64,000 bases of DNA from Nymphaea colorata (GCF_008831285.2 NC_045138.2:13714571-13778570); one strand, 5' to 3'; positions 48,671-61,530 are shown, numbered from the stretch's first letter. Numbers and translations are program-made. Notes: generated by a model from the sequence alone, not told the origin.

Positions 48671-49520
48671 TGTCATTTAAGACCTGTTATATAATGTGGG
48701 TCATTTTATGAGGCTTCAACCATAAAGAGATGAAATATAATAAGTGGTGCACTTGTAGTTACTTGTAGATAAGATATACATGCATAATCTGTCGACGATT
48801 TTGTTTGCTAAAAATAAAAAAAATGTGAAAATCTGGTAAAACAGTCATGAACTAAACTAGAAACCAAATTCAACAATCATGTTATTTTGACACTCGCATG
48901 CACTTGGATGGCTCTGCTCCATCTTAAAGTATATCTCTTGAAAGTGGGCAGCATTCCTCGCTGCCCCACCACCAAATTGACCTTTACGTGGTTTCAAAAA
49001 ATTTGCCTTCGTATGAGACATAATTTTACTTTGAGGAAAGATAGAAAGATAGATGCTTCAGACTCTAGCTGTTTCCTGAACCGACCAGACTGGCAGCCAT
49101 TAATGGGGCCACACGATCTGGATCATCTGACCTACATTGTACAGGGGGCGCCACAGACAAATGGATCATGACCAGCTCTTAGCGACAGACAACCCAGTTC
49201 CCAAGTTGCCGAACTTGGCAACTTGAGTGTTTTAAATCAGTTCAAGAAACATGACAACTTGCACGGGCTCAGGCATGAACAGCGATGTGAGCCAATAACA
49301 ATAAGTGAAACCTAGATTGCTGCCCAGAGAAGAAAAAAATATACGGCCACTATGTTTGAAGAGAATGACACTGTAAGGTTTTTCCTTTTTCGAATGCCAA
49401 GTTTGAGGCCGACCACCATCAAGTATTGTGAGTTCGAATTCAGCCTTCGACTTTATACTTTCTTAGAATCATAGAATCGAGGGGAGCTTATGTAATAGTC
49501 GATCCCTGTGTTCTACTCCA
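48671..49520. other. Intergenic, no supported gene
   Basis: A 94-codon frame at 48887-49171 (+) shows no family resemblance. The remainder is non-coding spacer between two mobile-element remnants. Confidence 0.45.
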
Positions 49521-49559
49521 GCATGATATATATGAAGGGTTGGCGATAACGTGAAGGGC

Positions 49560-50645
49560 TTCCAGATTGTCACAAAGTAACTTAGCTCTAGTAATTGGCT
49601 GATGAAGATGTAATCAACCACTAACAACTTATGCTAGATCTCCTTGTAATAAGCATCAACCATAACACTATATTCAACTTTGTGTAAGGATCGTGAGACA
49701 GAGTCCTGCTTTTGTTTTTCCTGAGACTATAACCGATAAAAGATTAATGAGTGTCCCAATTTTAAGCTGCCCAATCAGCTACACATTAGGCTCCGAGAGT
49801 CAAATGGATATTTTCTGGCAAAAGAATATGCTTGAACTATGTTATTTTTCAGATAACAAACAACAAGCATGAAATGGAGTGTGCGGGGAATTGTGTTGTG
49901 AACAAAATGATAAATTGTTCAATTGTATTAGCCCATTGACCTCCCTATGAACAAGCCTGCATGAGGAGGTGAGAATTATTGAGTAGATCACAATCGGAAC
50001 TTGTAAAAGTTTAGCAGCTTGTCCATAGGGAGGTCAATGGGCTTAGCATTCAAATGCCAAAATTTTCAAGAATATTTATGGTATACTTCTGTCAGGATAA
50101 AAAATATACTGTCTTTAAATCGAGTGAGTTCAATGCCAAGTGTTTTAATGGCACCAAATTTGTCATATGGAAGATACTGTAAAGATAATCCTTGAACTTG
50201 CTGATATGTTTCACCCAGGCTCCGGCAGTAATCAAATCATCAATAAACGAACTGCAAAACTTGACGCTGCAGAAATGTGAATAGAGAATAACATAACGCA
50301 AACTGCGCAAATCCATATGTCATAAGAGAATAAGAAGACATGGAGACATAGTTTGAGGATATATAGATACTTTTGTGGCTTGCAAATTAACATCTGTCGT
50401 TCTCTCACTCCTATAAACAAATGGAAGCTTTATGTAAACTTCTTCAAGAATATCACAATGCAAGAATGCACTGCCAACATCCACTTGACGTAGAAGTCGA
50501 CGATTTTTCGCAGCAAGTTATAGTGGCTAATTTTGCAGTTGGGACAAAAGTTTCATGATTAGTGTGTAGATTCAACTTGTACATATCCCTTTGTCGCATA
50601 CTGTGCCTTGTATATATATCCTAATAGACCCATTAAATATAGAAG
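49560..50645 (-). pseudogene. Decayed Ty1-copia pol region (reverse transcriptase and RNase H)
   Basis: Read on the minus strand from 50645 downward, conserved copia blocks appear in the right order through several frames: a KGYVQVE block (50590-50560; family form AKGYTQxE), QVDVGSAFLHCDILEEVYIKLP (50490-50425; family form QLDVNNAFLHGDLxEEVYMxxP), then SFIDDLITAG (about 50257-50228; family YVDDxIxTG) followed by FKDYLYSIFHMTNLVPLKH. Next come a PIDLPMD block near 50040 and an RNase H block near 49710-49640 (KQDSVSRS, VEYSVM; family form KQxTVSRSSxEAEYxAM). Frameshifts and stops are frequent. No LTRs, gag or integrase were found, and the element is inactive. Confidence 0.85.
49931..50044. repeat. 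Inverted repeat, arms of about 26 bp, inside the copia remnant
   Basis: AGCCCATTGACCTCCCTATG at 49929-49948, continuing AACAAGC, is complementary to GCTTGTCCATAGGGAGGTCAATGGGCT at 50018-50044 with one base of difference. The spacer is about 60 bp. The right arm corresponds to the PIDLPMD coding block of the retrotransposon, so the left arm is an inverted copy of it. Confidence 0.9.
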
Positions 50646-50924
50646 TACCTACTTACTCAAGTGGCCCCATTTGCACTGACCTGACTGGTTAAATGATGGG
50701 AGTGGCAAGAGGGTCCCTGTGCATTGTCCACAGCGTTTTGCTGACAAAAATTGTGTTCCGCTGCTTGATTATATAAGGTAGGATGTAACTGTCAAAGCCT
50801 TTCAGGAGGAAATGCTGACAATGAATATCATAAATTATTGAATTATCCGAAGGTCAAGGATTAACGACTTTGTAGAGAATGCTAGCTAATATAATTCTCT
50901 CTCTATGTCTTCCCGAGAAAGATT

Positions 50925-51480
50925 GCGGAAGGGGTATTTATGTTGGGATTAATTTGATTACAAAATACAATCTTTAATCTTTCTCTCCCCTCCCATGTTT
51001 TGTAGATAAAGAGAAAAAGTTATTGAGGAAGGTGTATTTATATTGGCTTTAAATTGTTTACAAAATAAAATCTTTAATCTCTCCTACTCTCTCTCTCTCC
51101 CCTTCCATGTTTTATAGAGAAAGAGAGAAAGAGATTGAGGAAGGTGTATTTATATTAGCATTAATTTGTTTATAAAATACAGTCTTTAATCTCTCTCTCT
51201 CTCTCTCCCCTTCCATGTTTTTTAGGGAAAAAGAGAAAGAGATTGAGGAAGGTGTATTTATATTGGCATTAATTTGTTTAGGAAATACAATCTTTAATCT
51301 CTCTCTATCTCCTTCCATGTATTCTAGAGAAAGAGAGAAAAAATTGAGGAATGTGTATTTATGTTGGCATTAATTTGTTTACAAAATACAATCTTTAATC
51401 TCATGTTCTCTAGAGAAAGAGAGAAAGAGATTGAGGAAGGAAGGAACTTTTATGTTGGCATTATTAATTTGCTTAGTAAA
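50925..51480 (+). repeat. Minisatellite, six units of about 90-110 bp
   Basis: Each unit reads GATTGAGGAAGGTGTATTTA, then TTGGCATTAATTTGTTTACA, then AATACAATCTTTAATCTC, a CT-rich run of variable length, CCTTCCATGTTTT and AGAGAAAGAG. Unit starts fall near 50927, 51030, 51132, 51239, 51342 and 51430. Length variation comes mainly from the CT run and from loss of the CCTTCC block in the fifth unit. Confidence 0.93.
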
Positions 51481-53948
51481 TAGAATCCTTAACATTAAGA
51501 TCCGGATCAAAATAGAATGTAAAACTGATTGCGTTATCCTCCCCTTTATTAGATCTTTGGCTGTAAAAGTTGGACATTAATTTCGTCCCTCAGATCTGTG
51601 AGTAACCAATTGGGCAAGCAAACTGTGCGCCTCTTAGGAATGACCCAACGAAACAAAAAAGGGCAAAGTTCACGTTTTACTTTCATTTTCTCTCCTCAGA
51701 CGTTCAAGCTTGAACGCCTTGTCAAGGTAAAGGGAGTTAACTCGATAAAACTTTTGGGTGCGTTACAGAAGGCAAGGTGTGCTGGAGTGAAGTTGCATTT
51801 ACGTTCTCGGATTAAAAGGAAAGGTAAAAAGAAAGAGAAATTGCAGGAGACTGAGGACGACGTCTCATCTCCATGTGCGCCCGCATTAACTGGTCTCCCC
51901 TTCCACCTTGCTATGCATCTATCACAAACTGCTGCATGCTTTTGGCTGTCGACCGCGATTGAAACGTGCGGGTTGCTCTTCCCATGAACGATGGTTCAGC
52001 TCCAACGTAAATTCTGCATTTTAATATCCCTTTCCTCAACAATCGTGGTCCAGCCCACATGCACGGCGTTTGGTCGGCGGCGAGAGCGAAAGAAGGAGAA
52101 GCCAAGCGCCATAGCCAACTTCCCTTCTTTGGTAGGCCGCCTGGAAGGATTTTGGACAACTTGGTCCCCACCCTTATGCCCACTTATTTTGACATCAATT
52201 CACATCAAGGAAGTTGAAATTTTTGTCTAGGAGTTAAAAAATACATATATGTGTCGGTGTTAAATGGATATCTGCATTCTCAAAGTGGTGACAAAGATTT
52301 AATTGTTTGCATATGCAATATGAGTTTAATATGATATGTTTATATGCATGAGCGAAGGAGATGCAGGAGCTTCTGGCGTATAAGCAGGTAGTTTAGCTTG
52401 TGAAACGTACACATTTGGTATTTAGGGTTTTACAATGAGCTCCCAAAGCGCGATATTTTAATGCCATGATGAGACAGAGAATAGAATGCGGCATCATATC
52501 AACATAATAGCAATTCTCCACCAGCAATAAAGTGGCTTTCTTTCGAAATCAGCCAAAATTCCACAACTGTTGGAGCATGAAGCATGATTTGCATATATTA
52601 TGCTGGGCCGGCCCTTGCCAACCTGCAAAATTAATTCTCAAAAGTTTCCTGCAAGGGCCTAAGTTCGATTTGACAATAAATATTACTATTCAGAGACAGG
52701 CAAGGATTAATCTGTTCAGGATATGCTTAATTTAATCTAAATGGTTTAAGTCGCATTCATTTCCTCACATATATGTATATAGGATCCTTGCATTTCTCGA
52801 TCCAGGATTGGAAAGAAAAATCTTCCATCCTCTCCCAGGCTGATCTTCCATCCTCTCGATGCATTGCATATAAGGTCAATGCAATGCATTAAGTGGCTGT
52901 AATTGGGTGGAGCTTCAGATGGTTAGGAGATTTAGAATATATATATATAAGAAAATTGGTAAAAACCAAACCACTTGAGTAAAAAACAAAATACAAAACC
53001 GATTAAAATTAATTAATTAATTTTTTTTTGTCGTCTAACGTTATGGATATGATCTTAAGAGAAACATATATTAAGTTAGTTGTTTCCTTATGTAAATAAT
53101 GCTTTTTAACAAGAAAAAGATGAACATCTCTTATAACATCAAAATTTTAATAGTACAAAGATAAATTGTTTTAATAAAATGACTTAACTAAAGCATGATT
53201 TCTATTAAATTAGTGTTTATGAACACACTAGATAACACAAAACTAAAACGTCAAATAGTATGTTCCACATCAACATTTGCAAATCCAATCTGTAACATTA
53301 TTCCTTGAAATCCATAGTGGTTGATATGCTGTAAACAACCAAGAAAGAGAGACACACCGAGAGATGGAAGGACGAAAAGCGAGAATGGGCAAAGACAAAG
53401 AGAGGGAAGGACAAATTGGTGGTGTTAGAACACTTAGATTTAGATGGATAAGAAACAATCTCAACCTTTTATCTTTTCCCAATTACTAAATAAAGAAAAT
53501 GACCCCAGTTTTTTTTCTCAACCACGTAAAGATCATTGTTCAAAACCAACAAAAATTGTAGCAAGAATTTTCCGTGAGGAAGGATGCTGTTCCTTGCTGA
53601 AATGGAACAAAGATAATAATGGGGAAAGCACAATCTTATATCTCCCTCGTGGGCAATTTTCTTTTTGAGACAGAAGAAGGGAACCCAATAGCAGTCAATG
53701 AACAATTTTACGTACAAAGAGGCATCTTCACACTTCGCTACCGCCAGATGACATTATTCAGTCATACCCCCACAACAAAGTACGGATGCCCTTCCCATCT
53801 GCAAGTCGTATCTTAAATTTCTTTCCCTTTAACACAATCACAAGAACGCTCTACAGGAAGCATTGATGGAGAATGAATGGAGTAGGATTTCACCATTTTT
53901 ACAAATATTGATTGACGGCTCCTAAGCGAAAGACTGCAGGACTGATGA
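51481..53948. other. Intergenic, no supported gene
   Basis: A 129-codon frame at 51598-51987 (+) is basic but shows no recognisable domain and overlaps a minus-strand frame of similar quality. The rest is AT-rich. The part just above 53800 will include the 3' UTR of the minus-strand P450 gene. Confidence 0.45.
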
Positions 53949-55505
53949 TCAATCCTTCTTGTGCGTCGGCTCACGTCCCCACGTCCGCGGCTTGACGATG
54001 ACGGGCAGGCCGCCGCTGATATTGGCGGTGAGGCCAGGGGAGAACTTCAACTGCCGGCAGCATGGCTTGGTTTCTATGGTGAAGCGCCAGAGAATTGTCA
54101 CGGCGACGCTCTTCATCTGCATGAAGGCGATTTCCTTTCCCAAACAGACCCTAGAGCCCGCCTGGAAGACGGGGTACTTAAAAGGGTTGTCGGGGACGAA
54201 CACGCCGTTCTTGAGCCATTTCTCCGGTTGGAATTTCCGGCAGTCAGGCCCCCATATGGACTCCATCCTCCCCATGGCGTAGGGGTGGTAGGTCACTCGG
54301 GTTCCCTTCTTCACGACGGTTCCGTCCGGCAGCACGTCGTCCTGGGCGGCGTATTTGGAGTCGAATTGCACCGGCGGGTACAGCCTCATGCTCTCGGAAA
54401 TCGCCGCCTGGAGGTAGTGCAGATCCTTCAGCTGCTTGTGCTCCAGAGTGATCTCGCTAGCATCAGCGAGCGTTTCTTTGGTAAATTCTCCCAGCGGAGA
54501 AGCCACTCTGCATATCTCGTCAAGAATGGAATTTTCGACGTGGGGATGGCAGGAAACGAGCCAGAAAAAGGCGGTAAGGGCGGCGGCGACGGTGTCCCGA
54601 CCGGCGAGGAGGAAGCTGACGACGATGTCGCGGAGGAGGCGATCATCTTTAGTGGAGCCCATGAACCTGGAAAGGAGGTCTCGGTGCTTGGAAGAGCCGA
54701 CGGAGGCGCGGCGCCTTCGGATGACCTCCTCGGCGAGGGCGTGCGTCTTACGGACCGCGTCCCTGAGCTCGCGCTCCGAGCCGACGCGCAGCAACCGCTT
54801 GGCCTTCCAGACATAGGGCGTCCAGGTGGTCGCCCGTCGAGCCGACATCTGCGAAGCCGAGTCGAAGGCGTGGGCGAACTCGCTCAAAGGCAGCGAGAGC
54901 TCCAGGCACCGCGGGTCGACGCCGAAGGAGGCCTTGCAGATGCAGTCGAAGGAGAACCGACGAAGCACGTCTTGAAGGTCTAGCCCGGCGCCCGACCTCT
55001 CCGCGGCCTCCATCACCGGCACCAACCGCTGCCGAATCTCGTCCGACACGAGCCCAAAGACGAAGCCCCGAACGTTGGCGCTGCCCAGCTCGAAGCTGGC
55101 CATCTTGCGCTGGGAGCGCCACAGCTCGCCGTCGACGTTGAAGATGCCTCGGCCGAGCAGGTCGTGGAGGATGGCGGAGAAGGCCTTGCCCTTGGGGTAG
55201 TTGTCGAAGCGCGTCACCAGCATGTGCTCCACGTTCTTCGGGTTGGCCGTGATGATGTTGCCCAGCAGGTGGTTGTGAATGGTGTGGGTCGGCGACTTCT
55301 CCAGCAGCGCCGCGTACCAGTCGGCCAGGTTGTGGAACTCGCCGTTCCATTGTCCGGTGAGATAGGCGCTGCACACGGGGCAGTCGCAGCACGGCTTCAG
55401 CGCGCAGTACAGCAGCACCAGGACGAGCAGCAGCGCCATCAGTGGTAGAAGCGCCGACGACAGGCTAAAGAGCGAGACAGCACTGCAGCAGCCGGAGGCT
55501 TCCAT
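53949..55505 (-). CDS. Cytochrome P450, family CYP94 (CYP94C-like)
   Basis: A single 518-codon exon. An N-terminal membrane anchor (about residues 17-35, Leu/Val-rich) places it on the ER. P450 landmarks in order: WRSQRKMAS (C helix, about 129-137), I-helix AGRDT (301-305), ESMR of the K-helix ExxR (371-374) and the haem loop FQAGSRVCLG (447-456) with ligand Cys454. FDNYPKG and DLLGRGIFNVDGELW are typical of CYP94, a clan 86 family of fatty-acid omega-hydroxylases and jasmonoyl-isoleucine oxidases. The segments PPVQFDSK, DDVLPDGT, TRVTYHPYAMGRM and NPFKYPVFQAG are closest, by recall, to CYP94C1, which carboxylates 12-hydroxy-JA-Ile; a fatty-acid substrate cannot be excluded. Length and lack of introns fit the family. 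The exon is very GC-rich in an AT-rich neighbourhood, which creates long antisense frames. Confidence 0.93.
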   Translation of the reverse strand: MEASGCCSAVSLFSLSSALLPLMALLLVLVLLYCALKPCCDCPVCSAYLTGQWNGEFHNLADWYAALLEKSPTHTIHNHLLGNIITANPKNVEHMLVTRFDNYPKGKAFSAILHDLLGRGIFNVDGELWRSQRKMASFELGSANVRGFVFGLVSDEIRQRLVPVMEAAERSGAGLDLQDVLRRFSFDCICKASFGVDPRCLELSLPLSEFAHAFDSASQMSARRATTWTPYVWKAKRLLRVGSERELRDAVRKTHALAEEVIRRRRASVGSSKHRDLLSRFMGSTKDDRLLRDIVVSFLLAGRDTVAAALTAFFWLVSCHPHVENSILDEICRVASPLGEFTKETLADASEITLEHKQLKDLHYLQAAISESMRLYPPVQFDSKYAAQDDVLPDGTVVKKGTRVTYHPYAMGRMESIWGPDCRKFQPEKWLKNGVFVPDNPFKYPVFQAGSRVCLGKEIAFMQMKSVAVTILWRFTIETKPCCRQLKFSPGLTANISGGLPVIVKPRTWGREPTHKKD

Positions 55506-55594
55506 CCCTCTTTCTCTGAACCTGCGTTTCTTGTGGCTCCTCCAATAAACATTTGCTCAAAGGATGTAGGGTGACAAGGGGGGACGGTGGGGCG

Positions 55595-55600
55595 TTTATA
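55595..55600 (-). promoter_or_regulatory. TATA box of the P450 gene
   Basis: On the minus strand TCTTTATAAACGCC lies about 90-95 bases upstream of the ATG at 55505, a normal distance for a plant gene with a short leader. No other TATA-like word lies closer. Confidence 0.65.
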
Positions 55601-55619
55601 AAGAGATTTTTCTTCTATT

Positions 55620-58600
55620 CGGGAATTGAGAGGTTTGGCAGCTTAGGGGATGTGGGGTTGCCTTGGAGTTTTAAAGTCTTCCAATCAAGTTCCCTTTTTC
55701 TTCTCCTTTTAGATTGTCGCCCACAAGATTCAGTGGATGTAACTGGCTCGATTGCACGCAATTGGGCCGTCTACTTGGCGATCCCAGCACGTGCTGTTCG
55801 TGCAGGTCTCTTCTTCGTCCTGCGCCGGCCCCACGATGTCCAGGTCAATGTGAAAACTTAGGCGGGGAGGGGACCCCTTGTCGAGGTGCGTGATCAAATG
55901 TATTGTCCTCGCGATCCCTCTGATGGTAATTGCCTCTACTCGTTCATCCTTGGAATTTTAAATCCATCCGACCTTTCTTCCTCTCAAGATCTTCCTTCTC
56001 TTTTTTTGACCCCTAAGTCTGACATAAAAACTTTAATTTAATGAATCATGATTCTTAATGTCGATCTTTTTGGAAGGTGAAAAAGGAAGGTAACCGACCC
56101 TCAACTCCTGAATGAACCCCTGTTAAAAGCGGGCAGTTAAATATTGGAAAAACCCCCCAAAGGATTGTGGGATCTAACGTATGTATCTCTCCGCCTGGGA
56201 CGGTGCAGAAGAAGGCGGATCCGACGGCGTATCGGCCGGCGGGAGGAAGCTGACGACGATCGTCCGTCGTGCGAGGAGAGAACCCGTTTTGGTACTTTCC
56301 GAACGCCCGCGCCGTTGCTGCGAGTCGCCCTCATCTGTTTGTTTTTTTTATTTGCTTCTTTGTCTGTCTGATCTTTGAGATATTTGAAGAGTCGTCTTCC
56401 CGACGGCAGTTTGTGAGGTTTTATTAGTTAAGAGTGTCCAGAGGTCGCCTCTTGAAACAGAGGCACGATTTTGTAACAAGGGAGGGATCTCCATTCGTTC
56501 GTCGGCTCAAAAACAATCAAAGCACTTGCTTTAGCAAGATCGCTCACTTGGAAACGAGAGCCCCTGATTTAGAATCACATCTTTCTTCCCCTCCCTGGCC
56601 GACTCATAAATAAAAATTTGCTTTGACTCGTTCTCGGACGCAGATTTTCCAACATATTTGCCGCTCTCTTAAATCTTTACAATGTCAATTTAAAAGAGAA
56701 GGGAGATCGAAGGTGGCTTGTTGTCAACCGCATATACTTAAACTATATTTTACATAGCTTTTATTTGACATTACAGGCCCCTTGGGCGGGTCCTACTAGC
56801 TCTCAACTTCTCGGTCATTGCTTTAGCCTAGACTTGTATGCATGACGAGACTTCTCCTTCCCGTTTTCTCCATTCACGTGCTCGAATGACTAAGTCCTGC
56901 TGCCGTATGCTCTGTGGGGAGAAAAGATATATATATATATATAAACTATTATGAAGGGCACAGAAATATATAGTAACGCAGTACAAATAATACATTGGCT
57001 AATAAAAAAAAAAAAAGCAAGTCATGAATACATGTTTAGTGATAATAATTAACTATGTGTCCTTGTGCCCACATGGGCAATAAGTGCTACACTGCAAACA
57101 TATATCTTTTATGACGTTATGATGACAAGTGAAAAGAATAACTGTGATATTTGAATAATTCAAAACGCCATTAGATGTAGAAACCGGTGATATCAGCATC
57201 GCTCCGTCGTAGCATGTCGGGCCGCCTATATCTAACTTTCATATTTTAAAACCAATTTGCTATTTCTTAAGTGAATTTACGTACGTCAATAACCATAACT
57301 AATTGCTAGTGAACGAAGAGGACAGCGGACGTAACGCAGGGGGGAGAGAAAGTTCATGGTTTTCGAAAAATATATTATAGAACAGAAACAAGAGAACTCA
57401 ACAAGGAAGCAGCCAAGCAAGGGAATTAAGTTAAATGGGAAGCCATGTGGCTTCCGGGAAAAGGCAGCCAGCCATTTTGCAGAATCACGCTGATGCAGGG
57501 AAGGGTGTGAGTGAGGCCCCATTTCCTTTCTAGGCGCCGCTCATGGCATGCAGATGCAGCCACCTTGCCTCGTAGAAACTTCTGCCTGGATAGCCTTCAA
57601 TTGCGTCATTTGATCGGAAGCCCGTTGAAGCTTCCATCTGGATGGCCTTGAATGATTACATTATCTGGTTGAACTTTGTGGCGGATGATGCTCAACGAGT
57701 CCCCTCTTCTTCTGGAATTCATCCGAATTGTCTCCAATCACAGGACTCCTCGTTGCAGATATGTGCATACGATAGATGACAAAAGTGCACAGCGACGGCG
57801 AGAATGTCTTAAACTGCAAGCAGAAAAAGTTAAGGAAGAAGACTGGACCGATTAATAAAGGGAGAATTGTGAGCAGAAGCAGGTCCAGAAGTCATTATCA
57901 CAAGAGTGCCGGTCAAGACGGAAGTCAGAGACTTCTTGTTTGGTCAGGAGGAGGATCTAAGATTTTCAATACATTCACATACATATAATGTCGTCAACTT
58001 ATTTTCAGCTTTTACTACCTTTCCAGCCACAAATATATTATGGAACATGTAATTCTTCAGAATTAGTTGACACAGTTAACGTTGCTTTTTTGGGGATAGA
58101 GAATAGTCATGAAAAAGGTGGGAGATGCTAGAATAGCTTTGGTTCAGGATTTAATACTCCCGCAAACAGCCACCATATGGGTTAATTGGTGGCTCCTAAT
58201 AACCCAATGTTTCAGATAATTTTAACAACTCTAGCTATTTCTTTCGTCCATATGCTCCTCATACAAAGATATTTAGATATATATAAATTAACCGTTAACT
58301 TAGGTACCATGCCTCGTGACTATTGAGGTGAAGCCATAATCCATCGAATTAGAAACATGCAACAATATGCCTCTAATCTAATCTGACCAGCTATGCTATT
58401 TCACAGGAAGCTCATACTTCAAACTATTTAGTATATTAATATTGTGATATCGCTAGTGAAAAGCAATCAAGGCCAAGATTGGGTATTTTTAAAATCTTTC
58501 CTTTAATCTCGTTAGTAATACATTAATTTGTAAAAACTCCACCAAAGTCTGGATTCAGGCTAGGTAACCAACTCTTAATTTGTTCCCGGTCACAAACTTG

Positions 58601-60620
58601 GACCAAACGTTTTGTCAATGTCTAGTCTAAGGAAAATTGTACCCGATCTGCCAAATTCGAATCCAACATGTAGAGAACCAATTCAAGAGCACAACGCATG
58701 ATCACGTTTCCTTATAGGTTCTTAACTTATTTTAAATGGTTGCATTTATTTCTTTTGACTTTTATATTGTTAATTACTAAAGAAAGCGTAAAATATTCAA
58801 TGACCAATTTGATTCAAATCTCCTGAACTTTAAAACCGTTTCTATTTGGACGCCAACTTCAAAAGCTTTGATCCCGTGACAGCACATTAATTTAGTCTAA
58901 TATTGAGACTGCATTAACTTACAAATCCAAACGAATTCGGACTCTTGTGGCTGAAGCAGTACTTGACGGTGGCAATTTCATCCTTAGATGCCAAATTTAT
59001 GCATATATTTTGATGGTGGTTTCGCTACCTACGCAGTACGTCGAACTGGATCTGCTTCCAATTCGATCGAACTGATTCTCAATGTATATCTTGCTCTCCT
59101 TCATCTAAGAGACCAAGGGATTGGTGGCGATGAAAGAACAAACATCTTTTACCGTCTTTACTCTGGTCCAGTCTCGCTCTAGCTATCTTACAAAATAAAA
59201 GAGTTCAAATCTTCATCAGAAATCAAAGATTTAAAAGTAACCTCAATACCTGAGGTCCCAAAATACTTTGTAATAGATTGCTTGATTTCGCGCTTCGAAT
59301 TAATTGCGGGGCTGTTTTTCCAGAGCTCGGCAATCGATGCGACGGTTTAGATTGCTTGATTTCGGGACCATATCGATTTCGATGAATGTGGAGGGCTATT
59401 GGATTTGGATTTTAAATGTATTTCAAACGGTGATCAAGAGTTTATGGATTTAGACAGAGAAAAGATCCATTGTTCGGTCGGTCTGGAAAGAAGTGGGTCA
59501 GAGTCCCAGCACCTGGTGAAACCCCAACCTGCACAAGGCTGGGATGGTCATATTCATATACTTGTCTCCTGCAGTGAACGATCACCTAACATCCGGACCC
59601 ATGGATCTTCCGCCGGTAGGTGGTGCGCGCTTGACGAGCAAACATACCACGTGAGTTCGGCGGCCTCGGCATGCACGATGTTTCCCCCGCCTGAGGACAA
59701 GGGCTACTTTTTAACTCTTTCTTATGAACGTTTTCATCATTTCGACAACACAAACATGAGCTTTGAACTGCCACTTTATGTAAAAACCGTTCAACATCTC
59801 AGATATATTATTCACTTGTTTGGTTATTGTAACTTGGCCGCTCACATGATTAACTTCACATCCGTTCATTTCCACTGTGTCAATGGGACACAGATCCTAT
59901 GCCATCAACTTTTGTTACGAGTTTATTTCTCATTGAGGACCTCAGGAGTTGAGTATGGAGAAGGAGTCCTCACCTCTAGATGGGTGTTCCCAATAACGAG
60001 TGGGAACTACAGCATTGTTTAGTTTCTTTCGTTTGTGACAGAAGGAAACAACACCTCGACTTGAATGCCAGACTTAAATGGCAGACCTTATGTGTAAGTC
60101 GCGGGTACATGTTGGCAAATGGAGAGGGATCGAGCTAGCTGGGAAGAGAAGCAGTGGATTATTGAGGGAGAGGTGGACCATGCATTGCTCTATACACACG
60201 TACGCAGGTAAGTCGGCAGGAGGTGACCGACGTCCCTTTCCCGTTCACGGCCGATTCAATGGTGCGGCCGGAAATCCAGCCTGTAGACGTAGATCTTGCC
60301 GTTGGATGATATATACACGAAAATGGAGTACCACGGCACGGCTGGTACATAGCATGAAGGCAACAGCCCATGTCGAGATGGAGTGCGCGTGCCCGTTAGC
60401 CAACATACTCCACAGAAAAAGAAAACCATTTTAATAATTATTTAAAAAACAATATTCTTTTTCAATCTTTTTGTTTTTTCGATTTTTTATTCTCACAAAA
60501 AAATTATTTTGTATTAATCAGGGGTATTTTCGTCATTAGTCATATTAGCCACACCAATGCACATTACCCAGCTTCGTTCCAGCCGTCAGCATTAGAGGGC
60601 TCCACTTCTTTTGTTTTTCA
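55620..60620. other. Long intergenic region, no supported gene
   Basis: Open frames at 55553-55861, 56137-56378, 57286-57522, 57776-57988, 59399-60022 and 60078-60434 were read. None shows a recognisable domain, signal peptide or consistent codon use, and several overlap frames on the other strand. The 207-codon frame at 59399-60022 is the longest and starts from TTG rather than ATG. Confidence 0.4.
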
Positions 60621-60630
60621 ATTTTGATTG

Positions 60631-60722
<92 letters not shown>
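60631..60722 (+). repeat. Compound (TA)n(GA)n microsatellite
   Basis: About 30 TA units pass directly into about 15 AG units. Confidence 0.97.
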
Positions 60723-60726
<4 letters not shown>

Positions 60727-61530
60727 TCTTACTTTAAATCATTAATTTTGACAAACTGGGACTACTGTGTACGTGTTCTTCTTTTTGGCATGCTTAATGC
60801 CGAACATGCGAATAAACTTGGGAAACTTAGGAACAACTTGAATAATGTGAAATTAATCATATTATTGGTTCGTACTTGAGGTACCCAAATGACAACTAAT
60901 CATATTTTTCGAACCATGTCAAACAAACTTCCTTGGTGGTTTTTTTTTTTGGAAAAAATTGTCGGAAATGGTTTATCCATTAATGCACACGTTTAACCTG
61001 GTTTAAATAACATGTACCTCCTGATGCAACAGCATTTAGTGGGTCCTGAACTTTGAGAAAGATGCAGTTTCTTTGGTAATTTATCAGATTTCAGAAGGCA
61101 CGCTCAAGGTAAGGGAAACGTTATCTTGACCTCTTAGAGCGCGTGGCAAAAAACAGTATAAGATTGTTTTTCATGAGATTCCTGGCACTACACTGAAAAT
61201 ATATTGATAATCATGGAAAATATTCTTGCTCCAACATGCCAAAATGTAGTTTCTTTTTTTAAAGATACACATCTTTCAGCTCTTAGAAGCCGCAAAAGGC
61301 GCTCACATGTCAGTATGTCCTCTTTGCTCATGACAAGAGGATGGCTTCTTTGCACCTTCTACAGACAGTTGTTTGCCGCGTCTTTTTCTTAATAGTTGGC
61401 TTCAATGGCAGACCAAGTTTATGGATGGTAGAGCACTTATAAAAGTCTCTTTGTTGCTATTCAAACTTGTAATACTTAGTGCTGCTAATTCCAAGATGCG
61501 GATTATTCATGCAATTAGAATTTATGCTAC

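Noticed and set aside
50925-51480. Regularly spaced repeats resembling a CRISPR array
   Set aside because: The units are contiguous minisatellite copies without unique spacers, in a plant nuclear genome.
51598-51987. 129-codon basic open frame
   Set aside because: Starts at GTG, overlaps an equally good minus-strand frame and shows no domain.
53961-54983. 340-codon open frame antisense to the P450
   Set aside because: It is created by the GC-rich codon use of the P450 on the other strand; it has no domain and no promoter. The frames at 54436-54816, 54748-55392 and 55164-55448 are shadows of the same kind.
59399-60022. 207-codon open frame
   Set aside because: It starts from TTG, has no recognisable motif, and sits in DNA without promoter or splice support. 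Its length alone is not enough.
60628-60879. 83-codon frame starting with repeated Tyr-Ile
   Set aside because: It is a translation of the (TA)n(GA)n microsatellite. The frame at 44593-44910 has the same cause.
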